Shown here one piece after another: positions 1-11,607 of a stretch of DNA of 64,000 nucleotides. Under the pieces are notes generated by a model. The model was not told where the DNA came from, did no database searches, and saw nothing but the letters and a program-made list of their open reading frames with translations. The DNA is taken from contig NZ_VDGT01000011.1 of NCBI RefSeq assembly GCF_006335015.1, positions 62,001-126,000 of the forward strand, in the 5' to 3' direction. The stretch is from Streptomyces sedi. Lineage in GTDB: Bacteria > Actinomycetota > Actinomycetes > Streptomycetales > Streptomycetaceae. How positions within the stretch are numbered: the stretch's first letter is position 1; every line of letters begins with the position of its first letter. The translations under genes were made by a program, and so were the position numbers.

Positions 1-383
1 TCGGTGTCGCCGGCGCCCACCAGGGCACCGGCCTCGGCGGCCGGCTGCTGGCGCGGATGCTCTCCGCCGCGGGGGCGTTCGGCTGCGCCGCGGTGATGCT
101 GGAGGTCCGGGTGGACAACGAGCCGGCCAAGCGCCTCTACCGGCGTTTCGGCTTCCAGCAGGTCGGCGTGCGGCGCGGCTACTACCAGCCGGGGAACCGC
201 GACGCCCTGGTGATGCGCAGGGAACTGTCCGCCGACGCGGCGCCGGCGCCGGAGCCGACCCCGGAGAACGTTTCCGCGGGGTCCGTCGAGTCCGTCGGGT
301 CCGTCGGGTCCGTCGGTTCCGCGCGGCACGCGCGGCATGTGAAGGGAGAGACCGTGAACGGCGGGGAGCGTGAGGATGGCTGA
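1..383 (+). CDS. rimI: Ribosomal-protein-alanine N-acetyltransferase RimI, C-terminal part
   Basis: The gene starts upstream of the window; the open frame enters at base 3. The visible part begins with the GNAT acetyl-CoA loop ([11 protein letters not shown]), followed by the [15 protein letters not shown] segment typical of RimI, which acetylates the N-terminal alanine of ribosomal protein bS18. The last 45 or so residues are a low-complexity Pro/Ala/Ser tail with repeated Ser-Val-Gly, encoded by a 9-bp tandem repeat around 282-320. The frame overlaps the start of tsaD by 8 bp, which implies translational coupling. The rimI-tsaD pairing supports the name; with only the C-terminal half visible, another GNAT enzyme cannot be fully excluded. 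Confidence 0.85.
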   Translation, partial: GVAGAHQGTGLGGRLLARMLSAAGAFGCAAVMLEVRVDNEPAKRLYRRFGFQQVGVRRGYYQPGNRDALVMRRELSADAAPAPEPTPENVSAGSVESVGSVGSVGSARHARHVKGETVNGGEREDG

Positions 384-1431
384 CGAACCGCTGGTCCTCG
401 GCATCGAGACCTCGTGTGACGAGACGGGCGTCGGCGTGGTGCGCGGCACCACGCTGCTCGCCGACGTCGTCGCCTCCAGCGTGGACGACCACGCGCGCTA
501 CGGCGGCGTGGTCCCCGAGATCGCCAGCCGTGCGCATCTGGAGGCGATGGTCCCGACCATCGAACGCGCCCTCGCCCAGGCGGGCGTGCGCGCCACCGAC
601 CTGGACGGGATCGCCGTCACCGCGGGGCCGGGGCTGGCCGGGGCGCTGCTGGTGGGGGTGTCGGCAGCCAAGGCGTACGCCTACGCGCTGGACAAGCCGC
701 TCTACGGGGTGAACCACCTCGCCTCGCACATCTGCGTCGACCAGTTGGAGCACGGGCGGCTGCCCGAGCCGACGATGGCGCTGCTGGTCTCCGGCGGGCA
801 CTCCTCGCTGCTGCTGGCGCCGGACATCACCACGGACGTCCGCCCGTTGGGCGCCACCATCGACGACGCGGCGGGTGAGGCGTTCGACAAGGTCGCGCGG
901 GTTCTGGGTCTCGGCTTCCCCGGCGGGCCGGCCATCGACCGTTGGGCGCGGGACGGCGACCCGGCGGCGATCGCCTTCCCGCGCGGGCTGACCGGCCCGC
1001 GGGACGCGCCGCTCGACTTCTCGTTCTCCGGGCTGAAGACGGCCGTGGCGCGCTGGGTGGAGGCGCGGCGGCGGGAGGGCGTCGAGGTGCCGGTGGCCGA
1101 CGTGGCGGCCTCGTTCCAGGAGGCGGTCACCGACGTGCTGACCCGCAAGGCGGTCCGCGCCTGCCGCGAGCAGGGCGTCGACCATCTGATGATCGGCGGC
1201 GGCGTGGCGGCCAACACCCGGCTGCGCGCCATGGCCGAGGAACGCTGCGCCGCCGCCGGCATCACGCTGCGGGTGCCGAGGCCGGGGCTGTGCACGGACA
1301 ACGGGGCGATGGTGGCGGCGCTGGGCGCCGAGATGGTGGCGCGGAACCGCCCGGCCTCGGCGCTCGACCTGCCGGCCGACTCCTCGTTGCCGGTGACGGA
1401 GCCGCTGGTGCCGGCGGGGGAGCCCGGCTGA
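376..1431 (+). CDS. tsaD: tRNA N6-adenosine threonylcarbamoyltransferase TsaD
   Basis: TsaD transfers the threonylcarbamoyl group to A37 of ANN-decoding tRNAs (t6A synthesis). The protein of 351 aa has the family length. It shows the ASKHA fold start [13 protein letters not shown], the metal-binding HLASHI(C) motif near residue 115 and the [13 protein letters not shown] nucleotide-binding segment near residue 275. I chose ATG 376 because GGGGAG at 363-368 sits 7 nt upstream; an in-frame GTG at 370 is possible. It overlaps rimI at its start. Its stop codon overlaps the next start (TGATG), so rimI, tsaD and the small following gene form one transcription unit. Confidence 0.96.
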   Translation: MADEPLVLGIETSCDETGVGVVRGTTLLADVVASSVDDHARYGGVVPEIASRAHLEAMVPTIERALAQAGVRATDLDGIAVTAGPGLAGALLVGVSAAKAYAYALDKPLYGVNHLASHICVDQLEHGRLPEPTMALLVSGGHSSLLLAPDITTDVRPLGATIDDAAGEAFDKVARVLGLGFPGGPAIDRWARDGDPAAIAFPRGLTGPRDAPLDFSFSGLKTAVARWVEARRREGVEVPVADVAASFQEAVTDVLTRKAVRACREQGVDHLMIGGGVAANTRLRAMAEERCAAAGITLRVPRPGLCTDNGAMVAALGAEMVARNRPASALDLPADSSLPVTEPLVPAGEPG

Positions 1432-1682
1432 TGGCGCTCGCGCTGATGTGGGAGGCGAAGGCGGCGCCGGGGCGCGGCGAAGCGCTGCTGGAGTGGGCCC
1501 GCGCGCGGGCCCTGGACCCGGCGCCGGAGCGCCGCGAGACGTTCACCGCGCCCCGGGACCGGGTGCTGGTGATCACCTGGTGGCCGGAGAACGTCGCCGA
1601 GCCGCCCGAACTCCCCGACCCGCCGGAGGAGTTGCGGGCCCGTCCGCCGCACCGCTGGCGGTTCACCCCGGTCGCCTCCTGA
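1431..1682 (+). CDS. Small conserved-looking protein, 83 aa, unknown function
   Basis: The start codon overlaps the tsaD stop (TGATG at 1429-1433), a typical coupled arrangement. The frame has the same strong G/C third-position bias as tsaD. The product begins [16 protein letters not shown] and is Glu/Pro/Arg-rich with a TWWPENV segment; no signal peptide or membrane segment is seen. The length and the N-terminal EAKAAPGRGEALLEWA are faintly reminiscent of small ABM-type (dimeric alpha/beta barrel) proteins, but this is not a confident family call. It ends only 28 bp before the 3' end of the converging methyltransferase gene. Confidence 0.7.
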   Translation: MALALMWEAKAAPGRGEALLEWARARALDPAPERRETFTAPRDRVLVITWWPENVAEPPELPDPPEELRARPPHRWRFTPVAS

Positions 1683-1710
1683 GGCGGGCGGCGCCTACAG
1701 CTGCCGGCGC

Positions 1711-2928
1711 CTACAGCGGCCGGCCGAGGATCATGGTGGGGGCGTCGGCGACCCGGGTGAGGAAGACGGTCGCGGCGTTCGGCCCGCTCGGCCGGACGCG
1801 GCGGAGCAGTTCCTCGGGGCTGATCGCCGAGCCGCGCTTCTTGACGGTGAGCGTGCCGACGCCCCGTTCGCGCAGCAGCGCCCGCAGCCGCTTGAGGTGG
1901 AACGGGAGCACGTCGGTGATCTCGTAACCGGTGGCGTAGGGGGTGGGCGCGGGCGCGTCGGTGGTCAGATAGGCGATGCTCGCGTCGACCAGCCTGCCGT
2001 CGATCGCCTCGGCCACCTCGCCGACCAGCCCGGCCCTGATGACGGCGCCGTCCGGCTCGTACAGGTAGCGCCCGGGGGCGCCGACGGGCGCCGGTTCCGG
2101 CGTCCCGGTCAGCGTGTGGCCGCCGGGCAGCAGGGTGGCCCTGCGGCGGCCGGGCGCGGCGTCGCCGCCGAACCACAGCACCGCCTCCTTCACCTCGCCC
2201 CGGTGCGAGACCCACTCGGCCTCGGCCTCGGCGGGGATCGCCTCGTGCGGGACGCCGGGCGCGATCTTCAGCGCGGCGTTCGGCGTCCGGGCGGCGGTCT
2301 CCAGGGCCCAGGACAGCGGCGGCGAGTAGGCCGCGGGGTCGAAGACCCTGCCCCGGCCGCCGCGCCGCGCGGGGTCGACGAAGACGGTGTCGAAGCCGTC
2401 CAGCGCGACGTCCTCGACGGCCGCCTCCCGCACCTCGATCCGGTCGGCCAGCCCGAGCGCCGCCGCGTTGGCCTCGGCGACCGCGCGGGTCAGCGGGGAA
2501 CGGTCGACGGCCAGCACCGTGAGCCCGGCCTCGGCCAGCGCGACCGCGTCGCCGCCGATGCCGCAGCACAGGTCGGCGACCCGGCGCGCGCCGGCCCGCG
2601 CGAGGCGTCGGGCGCGCCAGTCGGCGACGGCGGTCCTGGTGGCCTGTTCGAGGCCGTCGGGGGTGAAGTACATGGCCGCCGCCCGGTCGCCGAACTTGGC
2701 GACCGCGCGCTGCCGCAGCCGCGCCTGGCCCAGCGCGGCGGCGACCAGCTCGGGCGGGTGCTCCCTGCGCAGCCGGGTGGCGACGGCCAACTCCTCGGCC
2801 GGGGTGACCTCGCGCACCCGTTCCAGCAGGTGCTGCCCCCGCTCGGTGAGCAGGGCGGCGAAGGCGGCAGGGGCGTCGGGGCGCTCGGACTCCGCCGAGG
2901 TCGCTGGGGGTGGGGCCACCCGGGTCAT
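1711..2928 (-). CDS. Class I SAM-dependent methyltransferase with THUMP-like C-terminal domain
   Basis: A predicted 405-aa cytoplasmic methyltransferase. The SAM-binding motif I is RVADLCCGIGGDAVALA, followed by the acidic TVLAVDRS loop (motif II). The substrate-side DPARR motif takes the place of the NPPY/DPPY motif of other RNA or DNA methylases. The C-terminal part (GTLTVKKRGSAI, TVFLTRV) matches the THUMP-like region of the actinobacterial family, so an RNA substrate is likely but unproven. ATG 2928 was chosen; an upstream GTG-type extension to 2994 would overlap the divergent deacetylase gene. The gene converges on the tsaD operon. Confidence 0.88.
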   Translation of the reverse strand: MTRVAPPPATSAESERPDAPAAFAALLTERGQHLLERVREVTPAEELAVATRLRREHPPELVAAALGQARLRQRAVAKFGDRAAAMYFTPDGLEQATRTAVADWRARRLARAGARRVADLCCGIGGDAVALAEAGLTVLAVDRSPLTRAVAEANAAALGLADRIEVREAAVEDVALDGFDTVFVDPARRGGRGRVFDPAAYSPPLSWALETAARTPNAALKIAPGVPHEAIPAEAEAEWVSHRGEVKEAVLWFGGDAAPGRRRATLLPGGHTLTGTPEPAPVGAPGRYLYEPDGAVIRAGLVGEVAEAIDGRLVDASIAYLTTDAPAPTPYATGYEITDVLPFHLKRLRALLRERGVGTLTVKKRGSAISPEELLRRVRPSGPNAATVFLTRVADAPTMILGRPL

Positions 2929-2992
2929 TCTGCCCGGCCGCCCGGTCGGGCCTGCGGGGGAGTGGTCGTTGCCGGTGGCACGATCCCGAACC

Positions 2993-4087
2993 ATGAAGCT
3001 AATCCGACAAGTAGTACAAAATTATTGGCGGAGTTGGCTTGGAAGACGCGCCCGCGCTCCCCGCCACGCGCGCCCCCGCGCGGTGTCCGCGCGCCGACTG
3101 GCCGGCGTGGTCGGCGGGCCGTCCCCCGCGGTCCGCGTGCGGCTGCGGCGGTACGGCGCTCTGACCGGGGCCGGCGTGCTCGCCGTGGTCTGCTCGGGCG
3201 TCGGCCTGCCGCCGCCGTCGCACGCCGAACCGCCCTCGGCCGGCCCCCGTTGGCGCCCGCTGGCCGCTGAGGCGGCCAGCCCGGTCAGCGGCGCCTTCCA
3301 GGGCGTGGCGCAGCACGTGCAGGCGCCCGACATCGCGCGTTCGCTCCAGGCGTACGCGCGGGAGCTTCAGCAGGCCGAAGTGCGCCGAGGGGCGGCCACC
3401 AAGCACTGGAAACTGCGCCGCGTGCCGCTGCGCGCGCCCAGACCCCCCGAGGAGAAGCCGAAGCTGACCACCGAGCCGGGGCACATCACGGGCGAGGGCC
3501 TGCCCCCGGTGATCGTCCAGGTCCCGACGGACGAGAAGGTCATCTTCCTCACGGTCGACGACGGCGAGGAGAAGGACCCCGCGCTGCTGGAGATGCTGCG
3601 CGCGCTCGACATCCCGATGAGCGGCTTCCTCTCCGACGAGGTGGCCCGCGCCGACTACGGCTACTTCCGCGAGGCCCAGCGCGAGGGCTTCGCGATGCAC
3701 AACCACGCGATCAACCACCGGCAGATGAACACCCTCGACGAGGCCGCGCAGCACGCCGAGATCTGCGGCCAACAGAAGAACATGGAACGGGGGTTGGGCC
3801 AACGCCCCAAGCTGTTCCGGCCGCCGTACGGCGCCTACGACGAGGCGACGCTGCGGGCGGCGGCCGACTGCGGGATCGAGGTCGTTCCCCTGTGGGCGTC
3901 CGAGGCGTTCCCCGACCGGATCGAGTACGGGCGGGCGGACAAGAAGTTCCACCCCGGCGACATCGTGCTCACCCACTTCCGCGGCGAGGCGGAGTGGGAC
4001 GCGGCGATGACGGACATGCTCCGCCGGCTGGTGGACGCCGCCACGGACCAGGGCTTCGCCATCGCCCGCCTGGAGGACTACCTCTGA
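2993..4087 (+). CDS. Secreted polysaccharide deacetylase (NodB/CE4 family)
   Basis: CE4 enzymes remove N- or O-acetyl groups from peptidoglycan, chitin or xylan using a metal bound by Asp-His-His. Motif 1 is FLTVDDG, motif 2 is HNHAINH, motif 3 is RPPYGAYD, and a late LTHF supplies the motif 5 histidine. A signal-peptide-like stretch (RLRRYGALTGAGVLAVVCSG) precedes the domain, so the protein acts outside the membrane. The start is uncertain. ATG 2993 gives 364 aa, but codons 2-17 are AT-rich with poor G/C third positions. GTG 3083 or GTG 3137 (giving a clean 30-residue signal peptide) may be the real start, with the AT-rich stretch acting as promoter. Confidence 0.88.
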   Translation: MKLIRQVVQNYWRSWLGRRARAPRHARPRAVSARRLAGVVGGPSPAVRVRLRRYGALTGAGVLAVVCSGVGLPPPSHAEPPSAGPRWRPLAAEAASPVSGAFQGVAQHVQAPDIARSLQAYARELQQAEVRRGAATKHWKLRRVPLRAPRPPEEKPKLTTEPGHITGEGLPPVIVQVPTDEKVIFLTVDDGEEKDPALLEMLRALDIPMSGFLSDEVARADYGYFREAQREGFAMHNHAINHRQMNTLDEAAQHAEICGQQKNMERGLGQRPKLFRPPYGAYDEATLRAAADCGIEVVPLWASEAFPDRIEYGRADKKFHPGDIVLTHFRGEAEWDAAMTDMLRRLVDAATDQGFAIARLEDYL

Positions 4088-4099
4088 CCCACCGGTGGC

Positions 4100-4445
4100 C
4101 CCTTGCCGGGGGCACGGGGTCGACTACTGACCTTGCCGGTCCGGGTGGGTTGTCGTCCTCGGCCCGGCGTCGGGTCGCTCGCGCAGTTCCCCGCGCCCCT
4201 GGTGTGGTGGGTGTGGTCGGGTCAGGTGCGGGTTCACGCTCGGTAGGTGGCGGCCTGCTTGGGGGGCGCGGGGAACTGCGCGGTGCATTGGTGGCGGGCC
4301 GCAGTCGACCACGGTCCGCACCGGCAAGGTGGGTTGTCGGCGTGAGCCCGACGTCCGGTTGCTCGCGCAGTTCCCCGCGCCCCTTCTTGGCCGGTGGGCG
4401 GCTTGGGGGCGCGGGGAACGGCGCGAATGCTGGGTGGCGGGCCGA
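4100..4445. repeat. Intergenic inverted-repeat block 1 (two hairpin modules)
   Basis: The block contains two copies of the left arm GCGCAGTTCCCCGCGCCCC (4181-4199, 4365-4383) and two right arms GGGGCGCGGGGAACTGCGC (4263-4281, and 4406-4424 with one T-to-G change). The first pair encloses about 63 nt, the second about 22 nt. Spacer modules resembling GTCGACTACGG and GGGTTGTCGTCCTCGG separate them. The same units recur in three other places in the window (23.56-23.87, 53.16-53.51 and 60.54-61.04 kb). Repeats of this kind are common between Streptomyces genes; function unknown. No coding sequence is credible here. Confidence 0.85.
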
Positions 4446-4525
4446 GGACGACAACCCACGTGCGCGATACGGACGCGTTGTCGCTCCCAGCCCCGCCGGA
4501 CGGCACCCCGCCGGACGGCGCCTCA

Positions 4526-4598
4526 TTGGCACTCTAGTTGACTGAGTGCTAACCGCGTCATAGTCTCGTGGTTGGCACTCTCACTGAAGGAGTGCCAA
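4526..4598 (+). promoter_or_regulatory. groESL promoter with two CIRCE (HrcA) operators
   Basis: Two inverted repeats match the CIRCE operator TTAGCACTC-N9-GAGTGCTAA bound by the heat-shock repressor HrcA. They are TTGGCACTC-N9-GAGTGCTAA at 4526-4552 and TTGGCACTC-N9-GAGTGCCAA at 4572-4598. A housekeeping promoter lies between and under them: TTGACT at 4538-4543, a 17-nt spacer, and TAGTCT at 4561-4566. The -35 is inside the first operator and the second operator covers the transcription start, so HrcA would block both RNA polymerase binding and escape. Confidence 0.95.
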
Positions 4599-4699
4599 CC
4601 GCGCGACAGGCGGACTCGGCACCCGCGACGACGGGTCCACCAGGTCGCCATCCAGCCCTAGATAAACCCCGTGAGATCTCCGAAGGGGGAGGTCGGATC

Positions 4700-5008
4700 G
4701 TGACGACCGCCAGCTCCAAGGTTGCCATCAAGCCGCTTGAGGACCGCATCGTGGTCCAGCCGCTCGACGCCGAGCAGACCACGGCCTCGGGCCTGGTCAT
4801 TCCTGACACCGCCAAGGAGAAGCCCCAGGAGGGCACCGTCCTGGCCGTGGGCCCGGGCCGCTTCGAGGACGGCAACCGTCTGCCGCTCGACGTCAAGGTC
4901 GGCGACATCGTGCTGTACAGCAAGTACGGCGGCACCGAGGTCAAGTACAACAACGAGGAGTACCTCGTTCTCTCGGCCCGCGACGTTCTCGCCATCGTCG
5001 AGAAGTAA
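4700..5008 (+). CDS. groES: Co-chaperonin GroES (Cpn10)
   Basis: The 102-aa product has the Cpn10 length. The start is GTG 4700, 7 nt after AGGGGGAGG. It carries [22 protein letters not shown] (read in two parts: [10 protein letters not shown] and the mobile loop [10 protein letters not shown] that contacts GroEL), VLAVGPGR and [13 protein letters not shown]. It caps the GroEL cylinder during protein folding. It is the first gene of the CIRCE-regulated operon with groEL1, and an intergenic hairpin separates the two. The last four codons plus stop are duplicated directly after the gene. Confidence 0.98.
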   Translation: MTTASSKVAIKPLEDRIVVQPLDAEQTTASGLVIPDTAKEKPQEGTVLAVGPGRFEDGNRLPLDVKVGDIVLYSKYGGTEVKYNNEEYLVLSARDVLAIVEK

Positions 5009-5023
5009 ATCGTCGAGAAGTAA
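4994..5023 (+). repeat. Tandem duplication of groES terminal codons
   Basis: The 15 bp ATCGTCGAGAAGTAA that encode the last four residues and stop of groES (4994-5008) are repeated exactly at 5009-5023, just beyond the functional stop. A similar 3'-end duplication is seen after the membrane-protein gene ending at 48171. Confidence 0.9.
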
Positions 5024-5040
5024 CACGCGAGCGCCTGTGT

Positions 5041-5097
5041 CAGACCGCGCCCCGGACCCGCGCCGCACCGGCTGCCGGGGCCGGGGCGCTGTCTGAC
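5041..5097 (+). terminator. groES-groEL intergenic hairpin
   Basis: A long GC-rich inverted repeat with ends CAGACCGCGCCCCGG and CCGGGGCGCTGTCTG (one mismatch) lies between groES and groEL1. There is no following T run. It could act as a partial terminator or RNA-processing barrier that makes groES transcript more abundant than groEL1; that role is inference. Confidence 0.6.
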
Positions 5098-5177
5098 GCG
5101 AGCGGCTCGTGCGCGGCCCGCACGCGGCCCGCTCGCGGCACCGACTCCACGGCCGCGGCCCTGACTCCACGGCCTGA

Positions 5178-6842
<1,665 letters not shown>

Positions 6843-6878
6843 GCCAGGTGAGCCCCCGGGCCGCCTGAGCGCGACAAA

Positions 6879-6918
6879 GGCCGGTCCCGACACCCCGCGG
6901 GGGGTGCCGGGACCGGCC
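6879..6918. terminator. Bidirectional terminator hairpin after groEL
   Basis: Arms GGCCGGTCCCGACACCCC (6879-6896) and GGGGTGCCGGGACCGGCC (6901-6918) pair along 18 bp with a tiny loop, in the 100-bp gap between converging groEL1 and the SDR gene. Confidence 0.85.
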
Positions 6919-6943
6919 GTTCGCGTTCCCCGGCCGGTGTGCC

Positions 6944-7780
6944 CTACTCGGTGGGCGCCTCGCGGGACGCCGCCCGCCGGGCCAGCGCCCCCGGGCGCTC
7001 GCCGCGCCGGCGCGGCCCGAACTCCCGCCCGGCCCGCGCCGAGACCCGGCCCAGCGCGCCGACGGGCAGCAGCTTCGCCGCGCCCAGCAGCGCCTTGTAA
7101 CGGAAGTACGGCACGCTCACCACGCGCCGCCGCGCCAGGTCCCGCATCGCGGTGGCCACCACCCGGTCGGCGTCCAGCCACATCCAGCCCGGCAGCGACG
7201 CCATGTCCATCTCGGCGCGCCGGTGGAACTCGGTGCGCACGAAGCCGGGGCAGAGCGCCATCAGCCGCACCCCGCTGCCGGCCAGTTCGAGCGCCACGCC
7301 CTCGGTGAACCTGACCACCCACGCCTTGGAGGCGCCGTAGGTCCCGCGCGGCACGAACGCGGCGACGGAGGCCACGTTCACCACCCCGCCGCGCCCGCGC
7401 TCCCGCATCCCGGGCACGGCGGCCGAGGTCAGCCGCAGCACGGCCTCGCAGTGCACCCGCAGCATCCGCAGCTCGTCGTCGAGCGGGGCCCGCAGAAAGC
7501 CGCCGCCCAGGCCGAAGCCGGCGTTGTTCACCAGCAGGTCGATCGGGCGGTCGGCGTCGGCGAGCCGTTCGGCGACCTTCCCGATGCCCTCGTCCGTGGC
7601 CAGGTCGGCGGGCAGCGGCGTCACGGAGACGCCGTGGCGCTCGGCCAGCTCGGCGGCCTGGGCCGCCAGCCGTTCCTCGTCCCTGGCCACCAGCACCAGG
7701 TCCAGGCCGTCCCCGGCCAGTCTGCGGGCGAAGGCCGCGCCGATCCCCGCGCTCGCCCCGGTCACCAATGCGGTCGTCAT
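6944..7780 (-). CDS. Short-chain dehydrogenase/reductase (SDR)
   Basis: A classical NAD(P)-dependent SDR of 278 aa. The cofactor motif TGASAGIG is at residues 7-14, NNAGFG near residue 90, and the catalytic pair YGASK near residue 155 after a serine in [10 protein letters not shown]. An Arg right after the cofactor sheet (LVARDEER) favours NADP. Substrate unknown. The C-terminal tail is basic and Arg-rich. It converges on groEL1 and starts about 50 bp from the end of whiD; the same strand suggests possible readthrough from whiD. Confidence 0.92.
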   Translation of the reverse strand: MTTALVTGASAGIGAAFARRLAGDGLDLVLVARDEERLAAQAAELAERHGVSVTPLPADLATDEGIGKVAERLADADRPIDLLVNNAGFGLGGGFLRAPLDDELRMLRVHCEAVLRLTSAAVPGMRERGRGGVVNVASVAAFVPRGTYGASKAWVVRFTEGVALELAGSGVRLMALCPGFVRTEFHRRAEMDMASLPGWMWLDADRVVATAMRDLARRRVVSVPYFRYKALLGAAKLLPVGALGRVSARAGREFGPRRRGERPGALARRAASREAPTE

Positions 7781-7831
7781 GGGGCGACGGTAGCCGCCGC
7801 GTCGCGGTGCGTCCGCACCGCCCCGCGTTCC

Positions 7832-8146
7832 TCAGCCGCGGCGCACGGCCCCGCTCTCGGCGAGCCCGCGCCGCGCGCGCCCCAGCAGTTCCTCGCGCTC
7901 GTCCTCCGTCAGCCCGCCCCAGACCCCGTAGGGCTCACGGACGGAGAGGGCGTGTGCCGCGCACTCGGTGCGCACCGGGCAACGGGTGCAGACCTCCTTC
8001 GCGGCCTCCTCCCTGGCGCTGCGCGCGGCCCCGCGTTCCCCCTCGGGATGGAAGAACAGCGAGCTGTCCACCCCCCGACAGGCGGCCATCAACTGCCAGT
8101 CCCACAGATCGGCGTTGGGGCCGGGTAGGCGGGAGAAATCTGCCAT
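7832..8146 (-). CDS. whiD: WhiB-family sporulation regulator WhiD
   Basis: A 104-aa Wbl protein with four cysteine [4Fe-4S] ligands at C23, C53, C56 and C62, and the G(V/I)WGG turn (YGVWGGLTEDERE) that contacts the principal sigma factor. The N-terminus MADFSRLPGPNADLWDW matches WhiD of S. coelicolor as I remember it, where the protein is needed for late sporulation. ATG 8146 was chosen over an upstream start at 8260, whose extra residues are AT-rich and unlike WhiD. It is divergent from bldM across a 350-bp regulatory region, the usual Streptomyces arrangement. Confidence 0.95.
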   Translation of the reverse strand: MADFSRLPGPNADLWDWQLMAACRGVDSSLFFHPEGERGAARSAREEAAKEVCTRCPVRTECAAHALSVREPYGVWGGLTEDEREELLGRARRGLAESGAVRRG

Positions 8147-8499
8147 GGCATGTCCCATCGTCATCGGGGTCGTCGGCGCGACCAGCCCTTGAGCCAGCGA
8201 GGAGCCCAGGAAGTAGATGTAAATATGACTACCAGCCGAATATAGCCTTAGACACGTCAAAGCGGAAAAGAAGGTCTAAATAGGGCAGAACTCAAACCCC
8301 GGCGTGTTTGCCGGACCCCCGCTTCGGGGTGACGGATCAGTCACGTACAGTGCGGATGCGGCGGGGTTGGAAGCCGTAACTCTTTCGGGTGACCGTCGTT
8401 GAGAGGGCGGAGGCGGTTGGCGTGGTTGTCAATCGCCAGGACGACGAATCACACTCCCTGGAGGCTCAAGGTGACGCGCATCAGCTGCGGAGGACGGCC
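8147..8499. promoter_or_regulatory. whiD-bldM divergent regulatory region
   Basis: This non-coding region is clearly AT-richer than its surroundings around 8205-8290. It holds the sigma-BldN promoter of bldM (separate entry) and presumably the whiD promoter(s), which I could not assign. A small hairpin (CCCCGCTTCGGGG) lies at about 8322-8336. Confidence 0.75.
8375..8402 (+). promoter_or_regulatory. Sigma-BldN-dependent promoter of bldM
   Basis: CGTAAC (8375-8380) and CGTTGA (8397-8402) are separated by exactly 16 nt. This is the published sigma-BldN consensus (CGTAAC-N16-CGTTGA), and bldM is the classical sigma-BldN target. Transcription would begin about 90 nt before the bldM start codon. 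Confidence 0.9.
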
Positions 8500-9111
8500 A
8501 TGACTTCTGTCCTTGTCTGCGACGACTCCCCGCTCGCCCGGGAGGCACTCCGTCGCGCGGTCGCGACCGTGCCCGGTGTCGAACGGGTCACGACGGCGGC
8601 GAACGGCGAGGAGGTCCTCCGCCGTTGGGGTGCCGACCGCTCCGACCTCATCCTGATGGACGTGCGGATGCCGGGGCTCGGCGGTGTCGAGACGGTCCGC
8701 CGGCTGCTCTCCGCCGACCCGGGCGCCCGCATCATCATGCTGACGGTCGCCGAGGACCTCGACGGCGTGGCCCTGGCCGTCGCCGCCGGCGCCCGCGGCT
8801 ATCTCCACAAGGACGCCTCGCGCGCGGAGTTGCGGGCCACGGTCACCCAGGCCCTGGCCGACCCGACCTGGCGGCTCGCCCCCCGCCGGCTGCGCTCCTC
8901 GGACATGGGCGCGGCGCCCACGCTCACCGCCCGGGAGATCCAGGTGCTGGAGGGCATGAGCCACGGCCGGTCGAACGCGGAGATCGGCCGTGAGTTGTTT
9001 CTCTCCGAGGACACGGTCAAGACCCACGCCCGCCGGCTCTTCAAAAAGCTCGGAGCCTCGGACCGCGCACACGCCGTGGCCTTGGGTTTTCGTTGGGGGC
9101 TGGTCCGCTGA
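8500..9111 (+). CDS. bldM: Orphan response regulator BldM
   Basis: A 203-aa NarL/FixJ-type regulator needed for aerial hyphae and sporulation. The receiver domain (residues 1-120) has D8/D9, the phospho-acceptor position D54 (ILMDVRMPG) and K104 (YLHKDAS). The C-terminal LuxR-type helix-turn-helix is LTAREIQVLEGMSHGRSNAEI. In S. coelicolor BldM acts without a partner kinase, D54 is dispensable, and it works as a homodimer or as a heterodimer with WhiI. ATG 8500 follows GCGGAGGA; the longer frame from 8389 runs through the promoter and is rejected. Transcription is from a consensus sigma-BldN site. Confidence 0.96.
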   Translation: MTSVLVCDDSPLAREALRRAVATVPGVERVTTAANGEEVLRRWGADRSDLILMDVRMPGLGGVETVRRLLSADPGARIIMLTVAEDLDGVALAVAAGARGYLHKDASRAELRATVTQALADPTWRLAPRRLRSSDMGAAPTLTAREIQVLEGMSHGRSNAEIGRELFLSEDTVKTHARRLFKKLGASDRAHAVALGFRWGLVR

Positions 9112-9358
9112 CCCCAGGCGGCGCACGGGGCGGGACGGGGTGTTCGCCGGCGGCGCTCCACCCCGTCCGGCGGGAAGCGGGACGCAAACGGTCCACCGGT
9201 GTCGCATCCTGGAGGTATGAAGCTCCTTGGGGACGAGCCAGCCGGGTGTGAAGGGGAGGGCCAGGATCGTGACCTTCAGCGCTCCCGCGCATAACGCTTC
9301 GGTGCACAACTCCGCCTCGACGGCCACGGACCGGCCGGCGGGGGTGCACCATGGACCG
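9112..9358 (+). other. bldM-shbA intergenic region with a possible short leader ORF
   Basis: ATG 9217 follows GGAGGT immediately (spacing only 1-2 nt) and opens a frame of about 23 codons beginning [10 protein letters not shown] that stops before shbA. The tight spacing makes translation doubtful. No clear promoter could be assigned. Confidence 0.3.
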
Positions 9359-11538
<2,180 letters not shown>

Positions 11539-11607
11539 CGGGCCCGGTGCCGCCGCGGCGGCATCGGTGATACTGGGGGGCGCACACCGTATGAAGGGGC
11601 TCTACCT

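Noticed and set aside
8220-8250. Sigma-WhiG-like promoter (TAAA ... GCCGAATA) in the whiD-bldM region
   Set aside because: Spacing between the halves is about 11 nt rather than the required 15-16, and the -10 is imperfect.
8389-8499. Longer N-terminus for BldM from 8389
   Set aside because: It would translate the sigma-BldN -10 element; the ATG at 8500 has a ribosome site and matches the known 203-aa protein.
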